Shown here one piece after another: positions 7,550-16,581 of a stretch of 54,247 nt of DNA (within the stretch, counting starts at the first letter, position 1; each line of letters opens with the position of its first letter). Under the pieces are notes generated by a model, which worked only from the letters and a program-made list of their open reading frames with translations, was not told the DNA's origin and searched no databases. The DNA is taken from positions 1-54,247 of the forward strand of contig NZ_NFJW01000012.1 in NCBI RefSeq assembly GCF_002160065.1, given 5' to 3'. This DNA is from Collinsella sp. An2 (GTDB lineage Bacteria; Actinomycetota; Coriobacteriia; Coriobacteriales; Coriobacteriaceae). The position numbers and the translations under genes are program-made.

Positions 7550-8854
7550 GCCGTCCTCAGTAGACGCAAGATAGCCCTTGCGCTCCAACCGACGTGCAAT
7601 ACGAAGGGGCACTTTTGCAACAATGTGTACTCCACGATCCTCAAAGTCCTCGGCCAGAACCGAGCCTTGGTCGTGGAGCATCTTGACCAAAGCGGCCTCT
7701 CGATAGGGCACAAGCACTTCGAGCAGTCGGTCGCCCGCAGAGGCCTCTCGGGAAATATGCTCAACAAGATCGTCGAGCCCCTCGCCGGTGCGCGCGGAGA
7801 ACTGGACGCCTTCAGGGAATTGGCGCCATAGGTCTCGCCGACCGACCTCGTCGACTTGGTCGATCTTGTTGAGCACGATCATAGTCGGGACTTCGCCCGC
7901 GCCGATCTCTTCCAGCACATCATCCACGGCGCGAATGTGACGACGATAATCCTCATCGGACGCGTCTACTACGTTCAGAATAAGATCGGCCTCACGCACC
8001 TCCGAAAGTGTGGACTTGAACGCGTCGACCAGGCCGTGGGGAAGCTTCTGGATGAAACCGACGGTGTCGGTAATGGTCATGGTGCGGCCGCCGGGAAGAC
8101 GCCAGCTGCGCGTGGTGGGGTCAAGCGTCGCAAACAACTTATCCTCTGCAAGCACATCAGCACCAGTCAGGCGGTTGAGCAGTGTCGACTTGCCCGCATT
8201 GGTATAGCCGGCGAGCGCCACACGGTACGCAGGCGAAGAGATGCGCTCCTTCGACTGAACGCCACGCCTGCGCTCGATGCCCTCAAGCTCGCGCCGAAGG
8301 GTCGAGATGCGCTTTCGAATCAGACGGCGGTCGACCTCAAGCTGGCTTTCGCCCTGGCCAAACCTCGAACCGATGCCGCCGCGCGTCTGCTCCTTGGCAA
8401 GGTGACTCCACATGCCGCGCAGGCGGGGCAGCAGGTATTGAAGCTGTGCGAGCTGGACCTGCAGCCTGCCCTCACGCGTGCGCGCGTGCAGGCCGAATAT
8501 ATCGAGAATCAGCGCGGTACGGTCGATAATCTTGACCGGCTCACCGACAGCTCGCTCAAGATTAGCCTGCTGAGACGGTGTCAGATCATCGTCGAAGACC
8601 ACGACGTCCGCATCAAGGCGCCGCACGAAGCCACAGACCTCCTCGACCTTTCCCGACCCGATGAACGTGCGGGGGTTGGGGCGATCAAGTCGCTGTGTCA
8701 GACGGGCGACCGTCTGCGCACCTGCAGTGTCGACGAGACGCTCGAGCTCGTCTAAAGACCGCTCCACCGGCCAGCCGCCTTCGCGCCACTCTACGCCAAC
8801 GAGCACTGCACGCTCTGGCTCGGGCGCTGTCGGAACCAAGGGAAACCGCGGCAT
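7514..8854 (-). CDS. hflX: GTPase HflX
   Basis: A 446-residue ribosome-associated GTPase that splits stalled 70S ribosomes under stress. The N-terminal HflX domain has RLDRPNPRTFIGSGKVEEV and the family-defining VFDDDLTPSQQANLE. The G domain has G1 GYTNAGKST, G3 DTVGFIQKLP and G4 NKID. The C terminus is short and charged (EKQREEDDE) and overlaps the convergent acyltransferase gene by 36 bp. The start ATG shares one base with the miaA stop (TAATG), so translation is coupled. The miaB-miaA-hflX order links tRNA-A37 modification with ribosome rescue. Confidence 0.96.
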   Translation of the reverse strand: MPRFPLVPTAPEPERAVLVGVEWREGGWPVERSLDELERLVDTAGAQTVARLTQRLDRPNPRTFIGSGKVEEVCGFVRRLDADVVVFDDDLTPSQQANLERAVGEPVKIIDRTALILDIFGLHARTREGRLQVQLAQLQYLLPRLRGMWSHLAKEQTRGGIGSRFGQGESQLEVDRRLIRKRISTLRRELEGIERRRGVQSKERISSPAYRVALAGYTNAGKSTLLNRLTGADVLAEDKLFATLDPTTRSWRLPGGRTMTITDTVGFIQKLPHGLVDAFKSTLSEVREADLILNVVDASDEDYRRHIRAVDDVLEEIGAGEVPTMIVLNKIDQVDEVGRRDLWRQFPEGVQFSARTGEGLDDLVEHISREASAGDRLLEVLVPYREAALVKMLHDQGSVLAEDFEDRGVHIVAKVPLRIARRLERKGYLASTEDGSAEKQREEDDE

Positions 8855-9774
8855 TATCGATCACCTACCGAAGACAGAATCGCGTCGACCGCTCCGTCCA
8901 CGTCCAACTCATCCATGTCCAGCCAGGCAATGCGCATATCGCGCCTAAACCAGGAAAGCTGGCGCTTGGCATAGCGGCGCGAGCGCATCTTGATAAGCTC
9001 GACGGCCTCCTCAAGTGTGCAGGAACCATCAAGGTAGTCGAAGAGCTCCTTGTAGCCGATAGCCTGACGCGACGTAATGGCGTCCGCATACCCCGCTTCC
9101 TTGAGACGCTTCACCTCATCGAGCAGCCCGGCCTGCATCATGCCGTCAACACGCCTCTCGATGCGACGATACAGATTGGCGCGATCTCGCGTGAGGCCGA
9201 AATAGGACGTCTCGATCCACGCGGGAACGTGCGAGAACCGCTCCTGCTGCCGAGCGTATGACACGCCCTCGTCACACATCTCAAGCGCACGGATGACACG
9301 CTTGACGTTATGTGGGTGAATGCAGGCAGCACTCTCAGGATCCCGTTCGGACAGCAGGGCATACAGCCCGTCGGCACCATGCTGCTCGAGGTACTCCGTG
9401 TAGCGAGCTCGACGGTCATCGCCGACCTCTCCACGCGGAAACGTCATGTCGTCGAGGGCGGCACGCACATAGAGCCCGGTTCCGCCACAGATAACGGGCA
9501 CCTTGCCTTCGTGGCAAAGCGCGCCGATGGCCGCGCGGGCGTCACGCTGATAGAGCGCCGCAGAATACGAAATGTCGGGGTCGACCATATCGATCAGGAG
9601 AAGCGGGGCATGACACTCCTCGGGGCGCATCTTGCCCGTCCCGATGTCCATATGGCGATAGATCTGCATGGCATCGGCAGAAATAACCGACGTGCCCAGG
9701 CGCTCCGCAAGGCGGTCGGCAACGTCGCTTTTTCCTACCGCCGTAGGCCCAACGATCGCAATGGCCTGTGTCAT
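8854..9774 (-). CDS. miaA: tRNA dimethylallyltransferase
   Basis: A 306-residue MiaA, which adds a dimethylallyl group to N6 of A37 in tRNAs that read UNN codons. The P-loop GPTAVGKS is at residues 9-16, followed by ISADAMQIYRHMDIGTGKM, the conserved substrate-binding stretch. The tail RRYAKRQLSWFRR is the tRNA-binding signature. The start overlaps the miaB stop by 4 nt (ATGA) and the end overlaps hflX by 1 nt. MiaB, encoded just upstream in the same operon, modifies the product further. Confidence 0.97.
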   Translation of the reverse strand: MTQAIAIVGPTAVGKSDVADRLAERLGTSVISADAMQIYRHMDIGTGKMRPEECHAPLLLIDMVDPDISYSAALYQRDARAAIGALCHEGKVPVICGGTGLYVRAALDDMTFPRGEVGDDRRARYTEYLEQHGADGLYALLSERDPESAACIHPHNVKRVIRALEMCDEGVSYARQQERFSHVPAWIETSYFGLTRDRANLYRRIERRVDGMMQAGLLDEVKRLKEAGYADAITSRQAIGYKELFDYLDGSCTLEEAVELIKMRSRRYAKRQLSWFRRDMRIAWLDMDELDVDGAVDAILSSVGDR

Positions 9775-11141
9775 CGAGGCTCGCCGACCACAGAGCCGGA
9801 AAGATACCAGGTGCGTGCGGTGTCAACCTTGACGTCGACGATGCGGCCAACGACGTCCTGCTCGGTCCAACCTTCGGGAAGCGGAGCGTGAACGGTCTGG
9901 TTCTTGGGGCTCTTGCCCTGAAGCTTGTGCTGGTCCTTCTTGGAAACCCCTTCAACAAGTACAGGGATCGTGCGGCCCAGCGCCTGCTGATTAAAGTCAT
10001 GCGCAGTCTGCTCGATCACCTTTACCAGACGATCGAAGCGGTCCTGGATAACCGAGCGGGGCGTCGGGTCCTCGATGCGAGCCGCAGGGGTGCCCTCGCG
10101 GCGCGAATAGATGAAGGTGAACGCCTGGGCGTATCCCACCTCCTGTGCGAGCGAAAGGGTCTCAAGGAAGTCCTCCTCGGTCTCGCCCGGGAAGCCGACG
10201 ATGATGTCGGTGGAAAGCGCGATGCCGGGAATGCGGTCGCGAATCCGCGAAATCAGATCGAGGTACTGCTCGCGCGTATAGCGACGGTTCATCTCCTTCA
10301 GGATACGGCTCGAACCGGACTGAACCGCCAGATGCAGATGAGGCATGACGGCAGGCACCTCGGCCATGGCGTCGATGGTCTCGGGCAGGAGGTCTTTGGG
10401 ATGCGACGAGGTGAAGCGGATGCGCTCGATGCCCGTCTCTCCCACCAGACGCAGCAGCTCCGCGAAGCGGGGCGAGCCATAGCGGTCGCGTCCGAAAGAG
10501 TTCACGTTCTGGCCCAAGAGGGTTACCTCACGGACACCGGCGCGAACGAGGCCCTGCACCTCGTCGACAACCTCTTCTATGGAACGGCTCTTCTCCCGGC
10601 CGCGCACATAAGGAACGATGCAGTAGCTGCAGAAGTTGTTGCATCCGGTCATGATGGGTACCCAGGCGTGATACGAGACAGCGCGATGCCACGGCATCGA
10701 GGTCGCGGCATCCTCACCTTCCTCGGGTGTAAGCACCTGCCGCGTGCCGTCCAAAAACGCACGGGCAATGAGCTCGGAGACGTGCGTCAGCGAGTGTGTA
10801 CCAAAGATGACGTCCACATTGTCGACATTAGTAAGCAGGCCTTCGCCATCGCGCTGAGCGATGCAGCCGCCCACCGCAATGACGCGCTTGCCGCCCGGAG
10901 GGGTCGGAAGGCTTTTCATGGACGAGCACTGACCATAAAGTCGCTGATCGGCCGCCTCGCGAACGCAGCACGTCATGAAGACGACGATATCGGCGTCCTC
11001 GGGGCCCGAAGCCTCAAGGCAGCCACACGAATCGAGCAGACCGCTCACACGCTCTGCATCGTGAAGGTTCATCTGGCAGCCGAAGGTGCGAATGAAATAC
11101 GTTTTGCCGGCGAGCGCGGCACGAATGTCAAGCTGTTCCAC
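9771..11141 (-). CDS. miaB: tRNA-2-methylthio-N6-dimethylallyladenosine synthase
   Basis: A 456-residue radical-SAM methylthiotransferase that converts i6A37 to ms2i6A37. The N-terminal UPF0004 domain opens KTYFIRTFGCQMN and carries the three auxiliary-cluster cysteines (Cys22, one of Cys58/59, Cys93). The radical-SAM motif CNNFCSYC has cysteines at 167, 171 and 174. A C-terminal TRAM-like region (TIPVLVEGVSKK onward) completes the family layout. It is the first of three such enzymes in the window. It follows spoVS after 15 bp, so the two are probably co-transcribed. Confidence 0.96.
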   Translation of the reverse strand: MEQLDIRAALAGKTYFIRTFGCQMNLHDAERVSGLLDSCGCLEASGPEDADIVVFMTCCVREAADQRLYGQCSSMKSLPTPPGGKRVIAVGGCIAQRDGEGLLTNVDNVDVIFGTHSLTHVSELIARAFLDGTRQVLTPEEGEDAATSMPWHRAVSYHAWVPIMTGCNNFCSYCIVPYVRGREKSRSIEEVVDEVQGLVRAGVREVTLLGQNVNSFGRDRYGSPRFAELLRLVGETGIERIRFTSSHPKDLLPETIDAMAEVPAVMPHLHLAVQSGSSRILKEMNRRYTREQYLDLISRIRDRIPGIALSTDIIVGFPGETEEDFLETLSLAQEVGYAQAFTFIYSRREGTPAARIEDPTPRSVIQDRFDRLVKVIEQTAHDFNQQALGRTIPVLVEGVSKKDQHKLQGKSPKNQTVHAPLPEGWTEQDVVGRIVDVKVDTARTWYLSGSVVGEPR

Positions 11142-11156
11142 AGGTACCTCTCGTTA

Positions 11157-11465
11157 TCACAGGGAATCGGGACGCTCGGGAATGTCGGCGTTGAACGGAG
11201 AAAGATGGTGGACATAAACCGAAAGCCGAATTGCCGTACGGGATTCACCGTTGATCAAAATATCGGAAAAGACCGGTGCACAGGAGATATCGCAGCCGGT
11301 TGGAATGAGGAAGCCGCGCGCGATGGCGATGGCCTTGATCGCTTGGTTAACGGCTCCGGCGCCAACGCATTGCAGGTTGACGGGCACGCCGTCCTTCACC
11401 ATGCCTGCGATGGCGCCCGCAACCGACGCGGGCGATGATTTGCTAGAAACCTTGAGACAGTCCAT
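11157..11465 (-). CDS. spoVS: Stage V sporulation protein S family protein
   Basis: A 102-residue SpoVS homologue: the family core LKVSSKSSPASVAGAIAGMV and VNLQCVGAGAVNQAIKAIAIARG is very well preserved. SpoVS is a small Alba-like protein needed for spore coat and septum events in Bacillus. Here it sits in the same neighbourhood as in Bacillus (recA, rny, spoVS, miaB) but no sporulation genes are present. Residues after about 85 (HHLSPFNADIPERPDSL) extend past the usual length of about 86. A role in RNA or nucleoid biology is possible but not shown. Confidence 0.93.
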   Translation of the reverse strand: MDCLKVSSKSSPASVAGAIAGMVKDGVPVNLQCVGAGAVNQAIKAIAIARGFLIPTGCDISCAPVFSDILINGESRTAIRLSVYVHHLSPFNADIPERPDSL

Positions 11466-11529
11466 CGACGTTTCTCCTGCGTGTATGGTACAGATGATAA
11501 TGTTGCAGCCCTTTGACTTTAGCGTAAGA

Positions 11530-11550
11530 AAATACCTGCGGCAAGCAGGT
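11530..11550 (-). terminator. Short terminator after the GHKL ATPase gene
   Basis: A 6-bp stem ACCTGC (11534-11539) / GCAGGT (11545-11550) is followed on the minus strand by ATTTTCTTA. It begins inside the stop codon of the ATPase gene and lies ahead of spoVS. The stem is short, so termination may be partial. Confidence 0.55.
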
Positions 11551-12632
11551 CACTCTTCCTTGCCAACGGGGAACGTCACGGTGATCTTGTCGCCCGAGAC
11601 GCGAATCTTGGGCTCTCCCGACAGCGTAAGGTAGTAGTGCGATGCGAGCTCTGCAAACCCGCGCTCCATGCTGCGCGAAAACGCCTGTAGGTCGTCTTTC
11701 GAGATCTTGAGACCGCGGTGGTCGCGCGAAAGGTCGACCTTACCCGAAGAACGTGCAGGGCCACGTGTGCGAAGCAGGCGCTCTGCCACGCTGCGCAACG
11801 GAGCGATCGAGCCGGCAAGGATGCGGTGTGCAGTGCGCTCGGATATGACAATGCCCATCTCGGATGCAATCTCGATGAAATCGGCAGCGTCGCTCGCATA
11901 GCCAAGGCGGTCCACGACGGGGAGCTCTTGCTGCGAGTCGATGAACAGCAGGCGCGAGGCATCCAGGTGAGAAACCGCCTGCGCATACATGGTCGCGGCG
12001 ATCTCGGTCGGCGTGCCTACGTAGACGCTGCACCCCCTGCGCTCCTCAAGCGAGAACTCGCATGCGGCGCGAATGATGTTATGCGGTCCCTTGACGCACA
12101 CGAATACGCCGTCCTCGTCCTTAGCCGCCTGAGGCCAGGTGGATTGGTCGGCGCGCTCTGGAAGCTCCGAGAGGTCGACGACAACCCGAAAGACCGAACC
12201 CAGGCCCGGCGCCGACGTAAGAACCGAAGCCTCGCGCACGTTCTGCTTGATCGAGAACAGGGCCATGCCACGCCCGTGAACGCCCCAGCGGTCCATCTTC
12301 ATGGACTCGAGCTTCGAGGTGACGCGAGCATCGAAGACGCGCTCATGCATGTCGGTCGGAATACCGCAGCCGTCATCGAGGAAGAGGAGGGTGCGAACAC
12401 CCTCCTCTTTGCTGGTAGCAAGATAGATGTGCGCGGCGCCTGCATCGCGGGCGTTGCGGAGCATCTCGATGACGATATCCTCGACATGCTGGATATCGTG
12501 CTTTGCCTGACGACGCTCGGCCTCAGAGACCCGCAGGCGCACAAAGCCCTCGCCGAGGTTCTCCTCGACTCGCAGGTTCCCCTCGCCGGACATAGAGGCG
12601 ATAAAGGAGATGAGGTCGTTCGCGTCGTTCAT
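11550..12632 (-). CDS. GHKL-family ATP-binding protein of unknown function
   Basis: A 360-residue protein. Its N-terminal half carries the GHKL (HSP90/MutL/histidine-kinase) ATP site: the N box IEMLRNARDAGA (about residues 55-66), the G1 box DDGCGIP and the lid motif WGVHGRGMALFSIK. There is no kinase phosphoacceptor domain, no membrane segment and no MutL C-terminal domain. The C-terminal half has a helical, possibly DNA-binding stretch (EMGIVISERTAHRILAGS) and an SRSMERGFAELA helix. It sits between rny and spoVS, the slot that holds ymdB in Bacillus, and starts 12 nt after the rny stop. It is likely co-expressed with RNase Y. I do not recognise a named function. Confidence 0.8.
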   Translation of the reverse strand: MNDANDLISFIASMSGEGNLRVEENLGEGFVRLRVSEAERRQAKHDIQHVEDIVIEMLRNARDAGAAHIYLATSKEEGVRTLLFLDDGCGIPTDMHERVFDARVTSKLESMKMDRWGVHGRGMALFSIKQNVREASVLTSAPGLGSVFRVVVDLSELPERADQSTWPQAAKDEDGVFVCVKGPHNIIRAACEFSLEERRGCSVYVGTPTEIAATMYAQAVSHLDASRLLFIDSQQELPVVDRLGYASDAADFIEIASEMGIVISERTAHRILAGSIAPLRSVAERLLRTRGPARSSGKVDLSRDHRGLKISKDDLQAFSRSMERGFAELASHYYLTLSGEPKIRVSGDKITVTFPVGKEE

Positions 12633-12644
12633 GGACAGAAATCC

Positions 12645-14201
12645 TTACTTGGCGATATCCACGGCACGGCTCTCGCGGATCACGACGACGCGCACCTGAC
12701 CGGGATACTCCATCTCCTCCTCGATCTGGTGAGCGATGTCGTGGGCGAGCACGGTCGCTTCGGCATCGGAGATCTTCTCGGGCTGGACCATGACGTGGAC
12801 CTCGCGGCCGGCCTGCATGGCGTAGGTGCGCTCGACGCCCTCGTGCGAGTTCGCGATCTCCTCAAGCTTCTCAAGGCGCTTGATGTAGTTCTCAGCCGAC
12901 TCACGACGAGCACCCGGACGCGACGCCGAGATGGCATCGCCAGCCATGACGAGCACGGCAAGGACGGACGACGGATCGACGTCGCCGTGATGCGCCTCGA
13001 TGGCATGAACGATAGCGGGCTTCTCACCATAGCGGCGGGCAAGGTCGGCGCCGATGACGGCATGCGGGCCCTCGACCTCGTGGTCGATGGCCTTGCCCAG
13101 GTCATGCAACAGGCCGGCACGACGTGCGATCACCGGATCCAGACCAAGCTCGGAGGCCATGATGCCGCAGAGATCGGCCACCTCGATGGAGTGCTGAAGC
13201 ACGTTCTGACCGAACGACGTGCGATAGCGAAGCGCACCGAGGGTCTTGATGAGCTCGGGATGCAGGTCATGGATGCCGGTATCGAAGGCGGCCTGCTCGC
13301 CAGCCTCGCGCACGCGCTGCTGAACGAGGTTCGATGCCTTCTGATACATCTCCTCGATGCGGGCGGGATGGATGCGACCGTCCGCGATGAGGTTCTCGAG
13401 CGCTACGCGCGCCGTCTCGCGGCGAACCGGGTCGAAACTCGAGAGCACGACCGTCTCGGGCGTGTCATCGATAACCAGGTTCACGCCAGAGACCTGTTCG
13501 AAGGTGCGGATGTTGCGGCCTTCGCGACCGATGATGCGACCCTTGAGGTCATCCGAAGGGATATGCACGGACGTGACCGTGACCTCGGCGGTGTGGTCGG
13601 CCGCGCAACGCTGAATCGCAAGGGAGATGATCTTCTGAGCGGTCTTCTGGCACTCGCTCTTCACACGCTGCTCGGACTCGCGAATGATGCCGGCGGCCTC
13701 GTGGGTAACATCCCCGCGGACCTTGTCCAGAAGCTCCTGATGGGCATCGTCACGCGAAAGCTCAGAGATGCGCTCGAGCTCGGAGGTCTGCTTGGCGTAG
13801 AGCTCCTCGAGTTCGCGGCTGCGCTTCTCGACCTGGCCGGCCTGGCTGGACAGCTGGTGCTCACGCTTGTCGAGGGCGTCGTTGCGGCGGTCGAGCGATT
13901 CCTCGCGCTGCATGACGCGGTTCTCAAGCGCACGAAGCTCGCGCTTGCGCTGCTTCTCTTCCGCCTCTGCGGCCTGCTTGTTCTGGATGATCTCCTCTTT
14001 GGCCTCGAGCAAGGCCTCCTTCTTCATGGTCTCGGCTTGACGCTGTGCGTCCTCAAGCACCTGGCCAGCCTGGGCGCGAGCAGACTCGAGCTGAGAGTCC
14101 GCCTCACGCAGGCTACCCTGCTTTGCCGAGCGCATGGCGATGACGGCGGCGACGGCACCGATAATCAGGCCGAGGATACCGAATACTACCTCCATAGGCA
14201 C
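12645..14201 (-). CDS. rny: Ribonuclease Y
   Basis: A 518-residue RNase Y of standard length, the membrane-anchored endonuclease that starts mRNA decay in many Gram-positives. It has an N-terminal membrane helix ([19 protein letters not shown]), a long coiled coil (about residues 30-200, with repeats such as [16 protein letters not shown]-like charge patterns), a KH domain ([15 protein letters not shown]) and an HD domain ([19 protein letters not shown]). The catalytic HD pair is in LLHDLGKA. It has its own consensus-type promoter about 150 bp upstream. The PMEVVFG start is preceded by AAGGAG. Confidence 0.97.
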   Translation of the reverse strand: MPMEVVFGILGLIIGAVAAVIAMRSAKQGSLREADSQLESARAQAGQVLEDAQRQAETMKKEALLEAKEEIIQNKQAAEAEEKQRKRELRALENRVMQREESLDRRNDALDKREHQLSSQAGQVEKRSRELEELYAKQTSELERISELSRDDAHQELLDKVRGDVTHEAAGIIRESEQRVKSECQKTAQKIISLAIQRCAADHTAEVTVTSVHIPSDDLKGRIIGREGRNIRTFEQVSGVNLVIDDTPETVVLSSFDPVRRETARVALENLIADGRIHPARIEEMYQKASNLVQQRVREAGEQAAFDTGIHDLHPELIKTLGALRYRTSFGQNVLQHSIEVADLCGIMASELGLDPVIARRAGLLHDLGKAIDHEVEGPHAVIGADLARRYGEKPAIVHAIEAHHGDVDPSSVLAVLVMAGDAISASRPGARRESAENYIKRLEKLEEIANSHEGVERTYAMQAGREVHVMVQPEKISDAEATVLAHDIAHQIEEEMEYPGQVRVVVIRESRAVDIAK

Positions 14202-14506
14202 TCCTTGTCATTTCATCAGCAGGTAGGGTGACGCCGCGGAAGCAGCGCCAGACATTTGCGTGGTATGGTCACACTCCTATGAAAATGAATACAACGAACC
14301 TATCAATCTCATCGATGATGAGCGCATATCACAGTACAAATGACGGTTTCATCCTACGTGGAAGCCGGGATACTGTCAATTGCAAGGAAGGATCGCGTAA
14401 GGGAACGGTATGAATAACTCCGCAGGTTGTAGCAAGAAAGCTGCATGATGTCACGTCGGCGACGCCGAGAGGTCTGCTCGCTTTGTCAGCAAAGTTTCCA
14501 GAGGGT
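14202..14506. other. Non-coding gap between recX and rny
   Basis: About 305 bp without a credible gene; the small open frames here lack a ribosome site and coding character. It holds the rny promoter (14351-14379), a roughly 150-nt rny leader, and a weak 5-bp hairpin just after recX (CTTTG-CTGA-CAAAG on the minus strand). No riboswitch fold was recognised in the leader. Confidence 0.6.
14351..14379 (-). promoter_or_regulatory. Probable rny promoter
   Basis: On the minus strand the -35 TTGACA (14374-14379) is a full consensus match. The -10 TAGGAT (14351-14356) follows after a 17-bp spacer. It gives a leader of about 145 nt before the rny start. Confidence 0.7.
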
Positions 14507-15187
14507 CTATAAGTCCTCATCGCCCTTGAGGCGTTCCTTTACCACCTCGCTTGCAACCCCATAGCTGAACCCCTTGGACATCAGATGCCGAACGAGTTTC
14601 TCGTATGCTCGCTCATCGGGAATGCGCCGGCGCGCGATCACCTGTCGGGCCCGCTCGCGTTCGGCATCCTCAGAGAGGTGTTCGGCCGCCTCATCGAGAA
14701 GTTCCTCGGAGCGTACGCCACGCTGGGCAAGCTCGCGCTCAATCTTTCTACGCCCCCAGCCCCGACGCTTACGCTCCTCAACAAAGCTTGAGACAAAGCG
14801 GCGGTCGTCAAGGAATCTGAGGTCGCGGGCACGCTCCACGGCCGCATCGATCGCGTCCGCATGATATCCATAGGTGGCAAGCTTGCGGCGAACCTCAGCT
14901 TCGGCGTGTTCGCGACGCGAAAGCATCTCGACAAGATGGGCAAGGCAACAACGCCGCTCAAGCGCGAACAAGGCATCGCGCGCTCGGTCAAAGGATACGG
15001 GAAGATCAGGCTCGTCCTTCTGAAAGGCCTTCGCAACACGCGTAGGCACCTGAAAGGTTCGAGAGCGCCCCTGCTCGCAGGTAAACGTCACCTGAGCCTG
15101 AGGCCGCCGTGCGGAGGGACCTTGGGTAAACCCTGACGCACGGCGGTTAGGAAGCGTGATGAGGATGTCGACGACGGAGTCGTCCAT
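14507..15187 (-). CDS. recX: Regulatory protein RecX
   Basis: A 226-residue RecX, an alpha-helical repeat protein that binds the RecA filament groove and limits its activity. The three-helix repeats are visible: LARREHAEAEVRRKL..., DLRFLDDRRFVSSFVEERKRRGWGRRKIERELAQRGV (the strongest family signature) and RAYEKLVRHLMSKGFSYGVASEVV. An N-terminal stretch of about 70 residues before the repeats is longer than in short RecX proteins. It starts 2 bp after the recA stop and should share recA's SOS promoter. Confidence 0.92.
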   Translation of the reverse strand: MDDSVVDILITLPNRRASGFTQGPSARRPQAQVTFTCEQGRSRTFQVPTRVAKAFQKDEPDLPVSFDRARDALFALERRCCLAHLVEMLSRREHAEAEVRRKLATYGYHADAIDAAVERARDLRFLDDRRFVSSFVEERKRRGWGRRKIERELAQRGVRSEELLDEAAEHLSEDAERERARQVIARRRIPDERAYEKLVRHLMSKGFSYGVASEVVKERLKGDEDL

Positions 15188-15189
15188 GG

Positions 15190-16284
15190 CTAGGCCAGAG
15201 GCGCGGCGTCGTCAAGGTTTACGACATCGCCTGTGGGCTCATCGGAAAGCTCGAGGCCGCAAGCGACACGAACGCGATGCTCGATCTCGTCGGACAAATC
15301 TGGGTTCATGCGCAGGAACTCCTTTGCCGCCTCGCGGCCCTGCCCCAAACGTTCGGACTCATAGGTATACCAGGCACCAGACTTGGTCACGATGCCGTAC
15401 TCGACACCCATGTCCAGAATCGAGCCTTCCTTTGAAATACCGGTACCGTACATGATGTCGAACTCGGCGGCCTTAAACGGAGCTGCCACCTTGTTCTTGA
15501 CCACCTTGCAGCGCACGCGGCTGCCGACGATCTCGGAACCCTGCTTGATGCTGTCGATACGGCGAATGTCGATACGAACCGTCGAGAAGAATTTAAGCGC
15601 ACGGCCACCGGTCGTCGTCTCGGGGTTGCCGAACATGACGCCGATCTTCTCGCGCAGCTGGTTGATGAAGATGCAGGTGGTGTTCGACTTCGAAAGCGAA
15701 CCCGCAAGCTTACGGAGCGCCTGACTCATGAGGCGGGCCTGGAGGCCGACCGTCGTGTCACCGATCTCGCCCTCGATCTCGGCACGCGGGACGAGTGCGG
15801 CGACCGAGTCGATGACGACGGCATCGATCGCACCCGAGCGCACGAGCATGTCGCAGATCTCGAGGGCCTGCTCGCCCGTGTCGGGCTGCGAGATCAGCAC
15901 CTCGTCGATGTCGACGCCGATGCGTGCCGCATAGGCGGGGTCAAGCGCGTGCTCGGCGTCGATGAACGCGACGACGCCGCCGGCCGCCTGGGCTTCCGCC
16001 AGAATCTCGAGTGACAGGGTCGTCTTACCCGAGGATTCGGGACCATAAATTTCGACGATGCGGCCTCGGGGAACGCCGCCGATGCCGAGGGCGGCATCGA
16101 GCGAGAGCGCGCCCGTGGGAATCGCCTCGATTTCGAGCTCGGGACCACCGTCTCCGAAGCGCATGATGGAACCCTTGCCGAACTTCTTCTCGATCTCGGC
16201 GGTGGTAACATCGATCATCTTGTCGCGTTCCTCGCCGGTGGTGCGCTCATGAATGACGCGCGCCGGCCCTGAGCTCTTAGCCAT
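15190..16284 (-). CDS. recA: Recombinase RecA
   Basis: A 364-residue RecA, the strand-exchange ATPase that also activates LexA self-cleavage. Walker A GPESSGKT is at residues 81-88, Walker B is [10 protein letters not shown], and the L2-loop [19 protein letters not shown] is intact. The C-terminal tail is acidic and short ([13 protein letters not shown]). I chose the ATG at 16284 because AAGGAGGA lies just upstream and it follows the SOS promoter; the frame is open further upstream but that would cross the promoter. recX is 2 bp downstream. The pgsA-cinA-recA order is conserved widely in Gram-positives. Confidence 0.98.
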   Translation of the reverse strand: MAKSSGPARVIHERTTGEERDKMIDVTTAEIEKKFGKGSIMRFGDGGPELEIEAIPTGALSLDAALGIGGVPRGRIVEIYGPESSGKTTLSLEILAEAQAAGGVVAFIDAEHALDPAYAARIGVDIDEVLISQPDTGEQALEICDMLVRSGAIDAVVIDSVAALVPRAEIEGEIGDTTVGLQARLMSQALRKLAGSLSKSNTTCIFINQLREKIGVMFGNPETTTGGRALKFFSTVRIDIRRIDSIKQGSEIVGSRVRCKVVKNKVAAPFKAAEFDIMYGTGISKEGSILDMGVEYGIVTKSGAWYTYESERLGQGREAAKEFLRMNPDLSDEIEHRVRVACGLELSDEPTGDVVNLDDAAPLA

Positions 16285-16312
16285 GCGAATCCTCCTTGAA
16301 TTGACCGACCTC

Positions 16313-16341
16313 ATCATAGGCGAACAGCTGTTCGCGGTCAA
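16313..16341 (-). promoter_or_regulatory. recA promoter with LexA box filling the spacer
   Basis: On the minus strand the -35 TTGACC (16336-16341) and the -10 TATGAT (16313-16318) are separated by exactly 17 bp. Sixteen of those bases form the perfect palindrome GCGAACAGCTGTTCGC (16320-16335), which contains the LexA core GAAC-N4-GTTC. LexA binding would block polymerase directly. The 5' leader would be only about 20 nt. Confidence 0.92.
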
Positions 16342-16494
16342 GCGGCTCGTCCTTATCGTACCGAGGCTGTCTGAACGAATTCTTACAGGAATCTCGCATG
16401 AGCCTTCCCGCAATCTCTCCGGAATCTTTCACGCGGGCGCATCAGGCGATGCGGAAGCACCTCGCACTGCATATACCCTGGTCAGAGACGGTAC

Positions 16495-16535
16495 GTACGC
16501 ACCTATTGACACGCCTCGTACCTGTCGGTGCGTAC
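16495..16535. repeat. Inverted repeat between cinA and recA
   Basis: A perfect 9-bp inverted repeat, GTACGCACC (16495-16503) and GGTGCGTAC (16527-16535), encloses a 23-nt loop. Inside and beside it are further GTAC-centred partial repeats. No T run follows on the minus strand, so it is a poor intrinsic terminator for cinA and could be a protein site. Confidence 0.5.
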
Positions 16536-16581
16536 AAAGATCAGCACTCGCGATGAGCGGGCCAACAAGACAGCACAGGCT

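Noticed and set aside
9768-11438. Long plus-strand open frame of 556 codons
   Set aside because: It is the mirror of miaB and spoVS in high-GC DNA, with no family features; the minus-strand genes have full motifs.
11718-14231. Long plus-strand open frame of 837 codons over rny and the ATPase gene
   Set aside because: Shadow frame of two clearly real minus-strand genes; composition is His/Asp/Arg-rich in the manner of antisense reads.
14329-14520. 63-codon frame in the recX-rny gap
   Set aside because: No ribosome site, spans the rny promoter, and no family features.
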